Part shown: positions 22,178 to 31,706 of the stretch, one piece after another
How the letters are laid out: each line of letters starts with the position of its first letter
How positions within the stretch are numbered: the first letter of the stretch is position 1
NCBI GenBank assembly: GCA_037367405.1
Contig: JAZKJV010007251.1
Location: 372,001 to 436,000 of the forward strand
Source: Ottelia alismoides
Taxonomy: Eukaryota > Streptophyta > Magnoliopsida > Alismatales > Hydrocharitaceae
Direction of reading: 5' to 3'
Length of the DNA stretch: 64,000 bases
Program-made: the position numbers and the translations under genes
Notes under the pieces: generated by a model
Database searches by the model: none
What the model saw: only the letters and a program-made list of their open reading frames with translations
What the model was told of the DNA's origin: nothing

Positions 22178-24016
22178 ATGGATGACTGGAGTTATTTCAA
22201 TCCGATCTTCACGGATACCTCATACCCTCCAGACGATCCACCTTCCTTTTCCTAGGAGGACTTTCCTCCTGATTTTTTTGCATATCCGCTTAACACATTA
22301 TTTCAGGAAACAGAGGACTTTGATTTTCACCCACCCTCATTCAACCCACCCGATCCTGGGTTTTTGGAGTCACCTTTCATGATTTCCACACTTAAGACAC
22401 TGAACTAGATGATGGAGCATATAAATTCGAGGATTTCCAATCTATTTAATATAAATGAGAGCCAGAACACTGCTCCACTATTTGAGGACATGGATTCACT
22501 TGAGGATAATCATGAGAGCTTGAAATCGCCCAAAATACAAAAAAATGAGAAAACTTTAAAAGTACAAAAAGATTGTGGGAGACACATTGTTGATTCATTT
22601 TGTGAGGAGAGGACCCAAATGCCCAATCATTAACCCACACATATATGCACCACATGTCCCGATCTTGACCCCGAGGATTCCATTATACAGACTGCTCTTG
22701 GCAATCCTCGTGTAAATGCTGATTCCGACCTCCTCCCTTATATGGATGAGGTCCAAAAATTCAAAAAAATGTTGACTAAACCCGAAGTGGTGGCCACATT
22801 TCATGAGATCATTAAAGCCCCACTTCAACATGCCATGACAGATTTATCTACACCTCAACACAAGAAGAGAAAGTGAAGGAGAAGATCTGAGCGTCACATC
22901 TTGACCATGGCCACTGCCTACGCCATCTCCCACCATCCATATTTTAAGAAAGGGAACACTATCACACCTCTTGTGAGTTGCTCCATATCTGACTATTCTT
23001 GTGACAACGCTCTCCTTGACGGAGGTTCATCAATCAATATAATACCCTTCTCTATGGTACAGTCTCTTCATCTTGGGCCTCTCAATAAAACCAGGATGAT
23101 AGTTCAATTTGTTGATGGATCTATCAAGAGGCCAAAGGGTATTCTAGAAAACATTGTCATTCTTATTCAGAGCATGAATTTCCATTCAGATTTTGTTGTA
23201 ATGCCCATGGAGACCTCCACCCGTGTGGAATACCCTCCAATCATCCTGGGACGGATTTTCCTTGCCTCTGCGGGAGCCATTATTGATTATGGCTTAGGAG
23301 AGTTTCGCTTCCGTTCTGATGTAGGGAGCGATGTATTGATCACTACACCCATTACTGTCCAGAGATCCGCATCACATGAGAGCCCACCCATGTTAGCCAA
23401 CTCCAAGGAATTTGACATCGATGATAATATCAGAGATTCTTGTTATATGTTGGATGATAATGAAACCTAAGAATTCCTCTTCAAGGAGGAAGACTCGGAA
23501 AGCATAGACCTTGGAGTTCCCCTTTTTGGTATATGGAGATGCATTGATGACATCCGTGGAATTTACACGATAGACACCCTAGAGCGGAAGGCAGACTCTG
23601 AGACTAGACATGACGGACATGATTCGACTACTTTCACTGATGAGTCCATTCCTATTCACACTGATTCAGATGAGACCGATCAGGCCAAATTTGATTTGAT
23701 TGGTTTTATAAAGGAATTTGGGCCTTTTGATAAAGATGATGATCCGGTAGAGGCTCGCCAGGCTGAAATTGATCCTACTTTTTCTGATAATGATTTCGAG
23801 CCATTTTACTTTGATGTTTGTGAGACTTCTCAGGCCGGACATGACCATACTACTTCCAATAACCGGTTTAGGAATGTACAATCTGAAACCGCTGAGGATA
23901 TTTTCTTGCTCGATCCTACTCAGTTTATGTCTAATTATGATCCCAATATTGACCTACACCTTGTCAAATCCATACCTCAGCGGTCCCGCAAGAAGGTTCG
24001 TTTTCGACCTTCTTGA
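22178..24016 (+). pseudogene. ORF of element F with retropepsin-like aspartic protease domain
   Basis: A single frame of about 612 codons with five internal stops (22253, 22406, 22631, 22874 and 23468) and no frameshift. I chose ATG 22178 (GGAGATGGATG) because homology-like composition begins there. The N-terminal third is Pro/Asp/Phe-rich with no Gag signature. A Lys/Arg-rich cluster (HKKRK...RRR near residue 230) precedes the protease. The protease has LLDGGSSINIIP as active-site loop, IKRPKGILENI, and PPIILGRIFLASAGAIIDY, the typical flap and ILGRPFL motif of plant gypsy proteases. An acidic C-terminal tail ends SRKKVRFRPS, where reverse transcriptase should follow but does not. The stops fit CAG, CAA and CGA codons changed by C to T. 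In life the product would process polyprotein, perhaps of a partner element. Confidence 0.85.
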
Positions 24017-24108
24017 CATTTGTACATCGACTCCTCTCGTATATCCTTTCATTTTACTCTTTCTTCTCCCGTTTTATCTTTCACCCCTTTTCCGTGTGTG
24101 TATATATG

Positions 24109-24141
24109 CTATACTTAGGATGTGCTTTATCCTAAGTATAG
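24109..24141 (+). other. Array hairpin 1, element F
   Basis: CTATACTTAGGAT and ATCCTAAGTATAG pair over 13 perfect base pairs around a seven-base loop. The 3' arm runs into GGGGGGG. Confidence 0.85.
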
Positions 24142-24197
24142 GGGGGGTGAACGATCTATGTTGTTCATATTCGTCATGTTCACCACTCTTGTTGTTG

Positions 24198-24231
24198 CCT
24201 ATACTTAGGGATACTCTACCCTAAGTATAGG
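24198..24231 (+). other. Array hairpin 2, element F
   Basis: CCTATACTTAGGG and CCCTAAGTATAGG form 13 perfect pairs around an eight-base loop. Relative to hairpin 1 the inner pairs changed from AGGAT/ATCCT to AGGG/CCCT on both arms. Confidence 0.85.
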
Positions 24232-24312
24232 GGGTGATGTTGTTCATATCGTGTCTTGTTATTTTTGAGTCTGTACATTCTCCTCATCGGTTTTCCCCTT
24301 TTGTACACTCCA

Positions 24313-24344
24313 CTATACTTAGGATTACTTGATCCTAAGTATAG
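24313..24344 (+). other. Array hairpin 3, element F
   Basis: CTATACTTAGGAT and ATCCTAAGTATAG, 13 perfect pairs, loop TACTTG, followed by GGAGATCACC. Confidence 0.85.
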
Positions 24345-24420
24345 GGAGATCACCAACTTCACTTATTTTTATCTTTTCTTTGAGTCGTTGTAGCATAGGA
24401 GTTCTTTTCACTTTTCTATT

Positions 24421-24485
24421 CTTAGCACGCGTTATGTCTTCCTTTTTCGCTCTCTGATCACTATGAGGACATAGTTCGAGCTAAG
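24421..24485 (+). other. Longer stem of the array, element F
   Basis: CTTAGCACGCGTTATGTC (24421-24438) pairs with GACATAGTTCGAGCTAAG (24468-24485) with about four mismatches, followed by TATTAGGGGGTGT. Equivalent stems are in A (1313-1364), K (about 44319-44400, minus) and P (about 59265-59325, minus). Confidence 0.6.
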
Positions 24486-26012
24486 TATTAGGGGGTGTCG
24501 TATATATTGTATATATACTTTAGACATAACTCGTACTTTTAAATATGTTTATTTGTGGGGTTATGTGTATAATTTTATAAAATCCACATGTGTAAAAAAC
24601 AAAAACAAACAAAAAACAAAAAAATAAAAACAAAAAAAACAAAGAGAAACAAAGAGAAACAAAAAAACAAAACAAAAATACAAAAAACACAAAAAAATCC
24701 TTGTACATATTTTACTAACCCTTTTTTCTTCAAAAAAACTACAAAACCAAAAAAATCTACAAAAACTTGCATGATTCAATAAAAACCTTTCTTTTACATC
24801 TGCATTTTTTCTCCCAAAAATCCATAAAAAGTTCAAAATTAGAAAATTGTTTTAAAAAAATGTTCTTTTCACATGTGCATCATTTCTTTTAAAAAAAACC
24901 CTTGCATTGTTCATATGTTGCATTTGCATGTGCATTTTTCAGGATAGTACTGACATTCAAACTATGTCTGAAATAAAATTGAAGAATGGAGCTTAGTTGG
25001 ACCTTAATCCACCTATTTTTCAGAGGAACTTCACCGAGAAATAGGATTTTAGAAGCTTCAGGTCTTTGACTTAATTCTTTGAGTTCCACATGACAATGTG
25101 TGGCATTTGACTCTTAGTGTCTAACCTGGTCTCTTCATTCTGGGTACAACTCTGGAATAGGGAATTAATTGTACTCTCGCACTATGCACTTAGCTCAACT
25201 CAGACGGGATGTTGGAAGACAGTGTGAGTTTCTTTTCTGGTAGCCTGGAAATCTAAATATCGGAGTACGGGTTGAAATAAAGCTTCAGAAAAGGGATGGA
25301 CAGCTGGGCACAATTTTTTCTAAGACCCCAAAAAATGTACGGAAACAAAAAGATTCTATATCCGTAGGGGCACAACAAGATCCATGCAGAACCACCAAAA
25401 ATCCAAATATAAAGAAGCCACTACCAAATAAATATCTGACCAAAAAGGTCCAAGCTTCAAGAAACCTGTAGATCTTGGTGGAGACTCGGCTACACTGGCC
25501 AGCATCACAAGGAGAGGTGACTACACTGGCCACCTCCAGTTCTTTTCTCCTTCTTCTAATTTCTCTCTCAATTCGATTGTGAACACAGTGCGACAGACCT
25601 TAGAAGGAAATACCTGACTCCCCAAGGACGAGTTACTGGAGAGGATATTTGCATGGTAGTCCGGCATTCTGGATGGGAAGAGCTAAAACCTTTCACACAC
25701 ATGAGTTGATGGTTCAATGTTCATAGGGTATACTTTGGGAAGAGGATTGATATAAGATGACTTCTGAGCCGAAACCGTGACAATGATGTGTATAACTTGA
25801 AGTTTGTCCATTTTAAAATTCTAAGTCTCGCAGAAGTTCCGATACACTAATAATCCAAAGGTCCGACAGAGCTCCAAACTATAATTTTATGAAGATAAGT
25901 TTAATACTCAATGTTGTCCTATTTTCTTTATTTTCCCTTTATTTTTCTTTTTCTTTTTCTTTTTCTTCACTTATTCTTTCAAATAAGTGTTTGGTAAGGG
26001 ACTAGCAAAGCT

Positions 26013-26026
26013 AAAGCATAGGGAGA
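26013..26026 (+). promoter_or_regulatory. Polypurine tract of element F
   Basis: AAAGCATAGGGAGA directly before the LTR tip TGATGAATC. Confidence 0.65.
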
Positions 26027-29000
26027 TGATGAATCTGCGAGTCATCATCTTTATTCATTTATTTTAGCTTAAAATCCCTTATAAAACACCTGCATAAAAC
26101 ACTAACTCCATATGACTTACTAACTTGCATCTGTGTGTAAATATTGTACACTTCTTACTAATTTTAACCTAAAATAAATAAAGAAAGAAAGGAAAAATAA
26201 AGAAAAGAAAATAAAAAATGGAAGACTATATATATGTAATAGATACAGGCTGACCCGAACCCCGATAGAAGGTCAAGACTTGACCTGATCGACCAGGAAT
26301 AAAGTAGGGGGAGATAGGGTCCTTAAGCAGAAAATCCAAAAAAATGTGTGTGTTGTTGCAAATACTTCTCACTTGTTTTGTGTATATCTGTGTAAAACTG
26401 ACACTAATTTATTTATGCCTTAATTGACCTCAAATCAAATAACGTTCAAAACCAAAGTTGTAAATAAAAATGTGATCTAATTACTAAAAATAATTGCACA
26501 ATTAAACCATGTACAGAATAAAAGTAGCCGCACTTGGAAAAAGCCACTAAGCACTAATTGAAAGACCAATTCCGGCTCCATATGATCTCAAATTGAAACA
26601 ATCTCACTTCCATTGGTTTTTAAATTGAATTATCTTCAAAATGGCTATATTTTCATAAATTTTGGAGTTACGGTTGAAAAGTCGGTTTTTTGGGGTGGTT
26701 TGTGCAATTTCCCCATGTATTTTGTAAATATTGTATTTGTATATATTTCTAATATTTTTACTAATTATTTAAAATAAAAATAAAAATAAAAATAAATTAA
26801 AATTCTTTAAAAAACAAAAAAAGCTAATTTCATCATTTGCCCCTGTATATAATGCCATATATGTATATAGTATATGTATATAGTTGCTATTTTTAATAAA
26901 CCATCATAAAAAAATAAAAAAATAACATTTTTTAATTTAAATAAATAAAGTGACGAAATTAAAAAAAATAGATAATTGTGTAAATACTTTTATCTCTTTT
27001 TATCTTTACTCCTTTTATAAATCATCTCTTTTATCCCTTTCACAAAAAAAATTCAAAAATTCATTTTCAATTTTCATTTCTCTTGCACCAAAAAATTCAA
27101 AAATTCGTTTCAATTTTCATCTCTCTCTATCCAAAAAAATTCAAAAGTTCAAATTTCATTTTATCTTTTCTATTTATATGGCTCATTCTCCCTCCATTTC
27201 AACTTGATCAATCTTTAGAGAGAGGAGCCCGATCTCTGAAATTTCGTCGAGAATTGTGCCTAGCCTCTGAGCCATCCGGTGACAGCGAGTCAGCCTTGTC
27301 AAGGCGATCACGGTCCTTTTCCACTACTAAGGTGAGATCCATATTTTTTTCTTATTTTCATTTAGGTTAATCGTAGTTTCTTTCATCGCATTTTTAATTC
27401 CATCGTCATTTTGTTTTTCTAGATCATAAAAAAATCCATCACGTTTTTGTACCACCACCGACTTGATTTTCCATCTCATATTCTCGATCTCTCCGCCTTC
27501 ATGATTTTTTGGAATAATATTTGAATTTTTATGAATTTTGGAACTTCAAGAAGACAAAATGACACTGTTTTTGGTTTTTTAATGATAATAAATGATAGAA
27601 AAATGCAATGAAAATTTTATGTAGTGAAGATGCATACTACTGGAGTCTAAGTTATTTTTTTGAGAATTTTTGGACTAATAAAAATATTTATTTCAATAGA
27701 AGAATCATGCAATGTCTCAGAACAAGGACTAAAATGTAAATAATTTTTGTTTTTGCATCAATAATTAATAAAAATAAAATACGAGAGAAAAGATGAAATT
27801 TACCCACTAAACATGTGCCACGCACATGACCTTCTGAGCACAGGGGCATCCTTTATAGTTTGGAAAACTTCCAGGGGCAGAGTTGTACTTTTGCCTATAT
27901 ATAATTCTTGAATTGGCAAGGACTCCTTCACAATTTCAGAAAGTCGGGGGGAAACTTTGCAAAATCTTCAATATTTTCTTTTTTTTAAAGGAAGCCCTAG
28001 GGCTTTCCTTCCTTCTTGAAACCAACAGGGGCAAGAGGGCTGTCGCCCCCTTCTTCTCCACGGCGGAGGCGAGTAGGCGGTCGGGTGCTGGATGCTGGTG
28101 GTCCGCGCGTTGAGTCGGGTGGAGGGAGCGCGGTAGGTGCGGGCTGAGCTGCGGTGTCGAGGCGGTGGTAGGACGGCAGCGGGCTGCCATGCGGAGTTGA
28201 TGGAGGTGGTCAACGGCGGTGCAACGATGGAGGGCTGCTGGATGGCGTCGAAGGTGCCGGCGGACTGGAGCGGGGGAGGCCGGCCGGGGCACCGCTGGTG
28301 GCGCGCGGGGCTCCGCGGGCGGCGGGGGACTTCGGCGGTTGAGCGGCAGGTGCGCGATGGTGGCACACTACCAGTGTCTATGGAAGCTGTGGTGGTGCTG
28401 TTGTTGGCGTCACGCGTGGGGCCGACGGTTTGGTGGCGTGCGGCGGCTGGCAGCATTACCGCTGGATGGAGGATGGGCCGCAGGGGGGCGACGACGCCTG
28501 GAGGGTCGCCGTCCCCTTTTTTTGTTGTAATTTTTATTTTTAAATTTATAATTTTTTATTGCAATGTAAACAGTAAAAAAATTTAGTTTTTTTTAAATCC
28601 GAATATATAAAAAAAACAGAAAATGAAAAAAAATGTTTTTTATTGTTTTTTTATTATGATTTTTCTGCAAAATAAAGGTTAGAGATGAAAAACCATTATA
28701 TGGATTTTTTATAATTTTTTATTTATTTACAAATCGGAATATGAACGGGGATCCGATGAAAATGAAGGGATCGAATCCGATTCTCCGACCACCGTGCGTG
28801 GTCAGAGTTGATAGATCGTGGGAGGTAGAATTCCGCCTTACCACCGGCATTCCCACCTCGACCTCTGCAGCCATCCACGCCTCTTGGCTTGGAAGTCGAG
28901 CCTCTACAGCCAGCCACGTGGAGGGTCAGGGGTCCGAAGCTCGTGCCGCCTGTTGAACCTCCTGCGCACGTGCAGCACATGTAGGGGGTGGGGGTAAATT

Positions 29001-29980
29001 GCACCACACCCTTAAATCTCTAGAATATTGTGAAGACGCCCCTGCCTCTAGCCGCCACATGCGACGCATGTACCCCTTGGGCACTTTACACAAAGACCCC
29101 CTCGGGTCTTGTTTATTTTACTCAGGCCCTTGTCCACTATATATTCTTTTATTTTATTTATTTTTTTCTATAGATTTTAAAACCATCACTTTGTGTCTTT
29201 TTTTGAACTATCATTTCGCATCACAGTTTAATTCCATAAGTCGCATATTCTAGAACAATTTATTCTCTATCCCGTGGATGTTTTTTGATATTTTTGTGAA
29301 CTGTGGTTGCTTTAATATAATTAATTTGGTGAAAATTTGAATATCTTAACCACCGTGTAATCTTATATTCATATTAAATTATCATGTGCTCCAAAAATTG
29401 CTTAAAAAAACTAAGTAGATTTAATTGCTCTCTATTACATGCCCAAAAATCATTTCATTTGTACGCATATCTTTAAGGAAATAATAATTGTTCTGGATAC
29501 CTCACACATTGAACCATCAAGATAAATTTATTTCATAGAAATAATTAGGTTTGCTATTTGTTAAAATTAAATTACTCAAAATCACATGGTATGTATATTT
29601 AATTCATAATAAATTCATTTCGCATCAGAAAATTCAAAAAAATCATAGTAGGTTATTTTTGCATATTTTCACATTCTGGCAATGTTTTAGGATTTTTGGA
29701 TATTATTTGAATGAAATTTGCATTTTAGTCCCTAAACTTAGCCAAAATTGCATTGTCATCATTAATTGCATAAAAAAATAAAGAAATGCTTCTCTTAAAC
29801 CCTATTATCTAGATCATCTAATCATTGACTTAAGGAAACAATGGCCTCCTTGAGTTCGACCTTAGGCTTGCCCAAGTAAAATAAATTTGACCGCTCGCTT
29901 TAATTAGAATATTAAATTAAGTAGTCTTTTTTATTGATTCAAATTTGCCCGCCTAAAATGAACAATCAACGTTAATTACA
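26027..29980 (+). mobile_element. 3' LTR of element F (L5), rearranged
   Basis: The first 1.47 kb (26027-27501) matches L4 closely, including tip, W-box-like palindrome (26271-26285), TATA region and splice-donor-like site. From 27502 to 28833 the sequence is the reverse complement of L4 from about 18665 to 19893. From 28834 to the end it no longer resembles L4. It follows instead the last part of L1, with the shared segment CATTTCGCATCA near 29210, the box GAGTTCGACCTT near 29850, and an end like GTTAATTACA at 29971-29980. The LTR is therefore both inverted and chimeric. Confidence 0.75.
27502..28833 (-). other. Inverted segment inside L5
   Basis: Minus-strand copy of the L4 interval of about 1.23 kb, including the GC-rich block and the CATGTG palindrome (27816-27832). 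Its left edge follows CCGCCTTCA. Its right edge is GTAGAATT followed by CCGCCTT, so the same heptamer marks both breakpoints. Confidence 0.8.
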
Positions 29981-30016
29981 CGTAATTAGGAGAGGATAAT
30001 TTAGGGGTTTTCACAT

Positions 30017-31100
30017 GACTGCTTTGTGCAACTTTCCTTTGATTTTCATACAAGTTTTCCTCTTACATAGAATAATAGAGGCTCCTCTCCACTTTAGCCA
30101 ACCTGCATTTATTTTATGAGTAACATCTCCATTAATTTCCCCATCATGTTGCAAAATAGATCCCAAGTATCTAAAAGAGTTTTCTTTTTAACGTTATCAT
30201 CACTAATCTTCACCTCGATTCCTTCACAATTACTTTCATCAAAAGTGCACTCCATATATTCAGTCTTAGCCCTACTTATACGAAATCCTTTAGTCTTTAA
30301 TGCATATCTACAACCCTTAAGCTTCTCATTTACTCCATCTCTAGCCTCATCATTCAACACAATATCATGCAAATAATATATACCAAGGTATCTCATACTG
30401 AATGTGACTAGTAAAAAGGAATGGACTCAAAGTTGAACCTTGATGTAGACCAATATTAATGTCAAAATAATTAGTCTTCCCAAAATGGATCCTTACACAG
30501 GATGAAGCCATAGCATGAATATTTTTTATGAGGTTAATATATAGGAAAAGTACTTATCTCTTCTCCAAAACTCTCCACAATATCTCTTGTGGGATAGAAT
30601 CATAAACCTTCTCCAAATTAATAAATATCATATGGAGGTTCTTCCTTTTAGATCTATAAGTCTCCATTGATCTCCACAGGAAGTGGACGGATTCAATAGT
30701 TGGGAGATCTATCATGAAACTGAATTGGCTTTCTTTTACTTTAGAAAATTTATCAACCTTCTTTCGATCACACTTTCCTAAATTTTCATAGTATGACTCA
30801 TCAAATTGATACCTCTATAATTCGAACAATTTTGAATGTCTCCTTTATTCTTATAAAGAGACACCACGATGCTTCTCCTACAATATTCAGGCATTTTCTT
30901 GCCTCGTAAAATAACATTGAATAAATTTGTAAGCCAAGTCAAACCACGCTCATCTAGGACTCTCCAAACTTCTATATAAATGGCATCAGGTCCCATACCT
31001 TTCCCATATTTCATAACCTTGAAAGCCTCCTCTACTTCCTTCCTTTGTATTTATCTATAGCTTGCACGATTTAAGTAACTTTAACTACTTCCTTCATGGA
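30017..31100 (-). pseudogene. LINE reverse transcriptase fragment G
   Basis: Non-LTR retrotransposon reverse transcriptase on the minus strand, of the type common in plants (RTE- or L1-like; clade not certain). The finger region appears near 31010-30780 (GPDAIYIEVW, then KNKGDIQNCSNYRGINLMSH), then a decayed palm with IFINLEKVYDSIP and LHQGSTLSPFLF motifs in shifted frames. The catalytic FADD box reads YLHDIVL (near 30350), so the first catalytic Asp is His. The thumb side (KTEYMEC) follows, and homology fades near 30020. Several stops and frameshifts. Endonuclease and 3' tail are absent. It abuts the end of element F. Confidence 0.85.
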
Positions 31101-31706
31101 TATTTCCCATTAAATTCCAAGCTTTGTTTCTCGTAAAGGAATCCATCTCATCCTCCATGGATATCTCCCATTACCTAATTACAATACTCCATAGTGCTTC
31201 GTGGAAACATGTGACTAATAATTGTTAGTTAGCAATGGATAACTCAAAGGTCAATACCTTATAATAAGGTTCCTTATAATAGGGTTGCTACGTCTATTGG
31301 ACCGTCTCATAACTAGTGTGTGGATTATTATGTGGAATAGGCTACACATTCCCATTGTTTGGATGCAATATCCCCATCGAGAGTTTGATGTTTCATCAAA
31401 CTGCATACAATTAGGTTCTTCAATTTAGATCTATTATGTTCATAATAAGAAAAAAATGATTTTTATGACCACAATTGTTCTGACCATAGCTATAGTCATG
31501 AGATAGTCGTACATAGTGATAATGTGGTCGTAAACTATAGTTAGGATCACATGTGGTAGCCAAAATTGAGTGGAAAAATTACAATGATCACGTCATGGTC
31601 ATCATTGTATATAGAGTTGTAATTGTGTATGGTTATAATAGTAGATGCAACGTAGTCTTCAACATGACAACAAAGAGAACGACAGTGCTTTATGTTGTGA
31701 TTGAAG
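31101..31706. other. Unassigned stretch between LINE and L6
   Basis: No gene, repeat or element signature that I recognise. Short open frames are not credible. Confidence 0.4.

Larger units (their letters stand above)
24017..26012 (+). other. ORF-to-LTR spacer of element F
   Basis: Two kilobases with the same layout as the spacers of A and K. It holds three perfect 13-bp hairpins, a longer imperfect stem (24421-24485), a TATATA block (about 24492-24530), and an A-rich stretch (24595-24760). Conserved blocks lie around 25000-25090, 25268-25300 and 25604-25640. No env-like ORF is visible; the open frames here are low-complexity. Confidence 0.7.
17182..29980 (+). mobile_element. Element F: protease-only gypsy-type LTR retrotransposon
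   Basis: An element of about 12.8 kb. It consists of a 5' LTR (17182-20700), duplicated tRNA-Asp primer sites, a leader (20795-22177), and one long ORF (22178-24016) whose only recognised domain is an aspartic protease. A hairpin array and spacer, a polypurine tract (26013-26026) and a rearranged 3' LTR (26027-29980) follow. I find no Gag core, reverse transcriptase, RNase H or integrase. It would therefore depend on proteins from related elements. No matching 5-bp target duplication is seen (TGCAC before, CGTAA after), as expected if the right end is chimeric. Confidence 0.8.

Noticed and set aside
22178..24016. Domesticated host aspartic protease gene
   Set aside because: Five in-frame stops and placement between LTRs, primer site and polypurine tract show it is an element ORF, not a preserved host gene.
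24100..24350. CRISPR-like array from repeated CTAAGTATAGGG units
   Set aside because: Irregular spacing, few units, inverted-repeat structure, and a eukaryotic retroelement context.
24421..24485. Rho-independent type terminators
   Set aside because: The stem-loops lack a T run after the stem, and the setting is a plant retrotransposon, not a bacterial operon.
24520..24836. Hydrophobic Phe/Leu-rich ORFs on the minus strand, resembling membrane proteins
   Set aside because: They arise from translating an A-rich (CAAAAA)n-like stretch on the opposite strand.
31101..31706. Possible host gene fragment between LINE and L6
   Set aside because: No frame longer than about 60 codons, no domain and no splice pattern.
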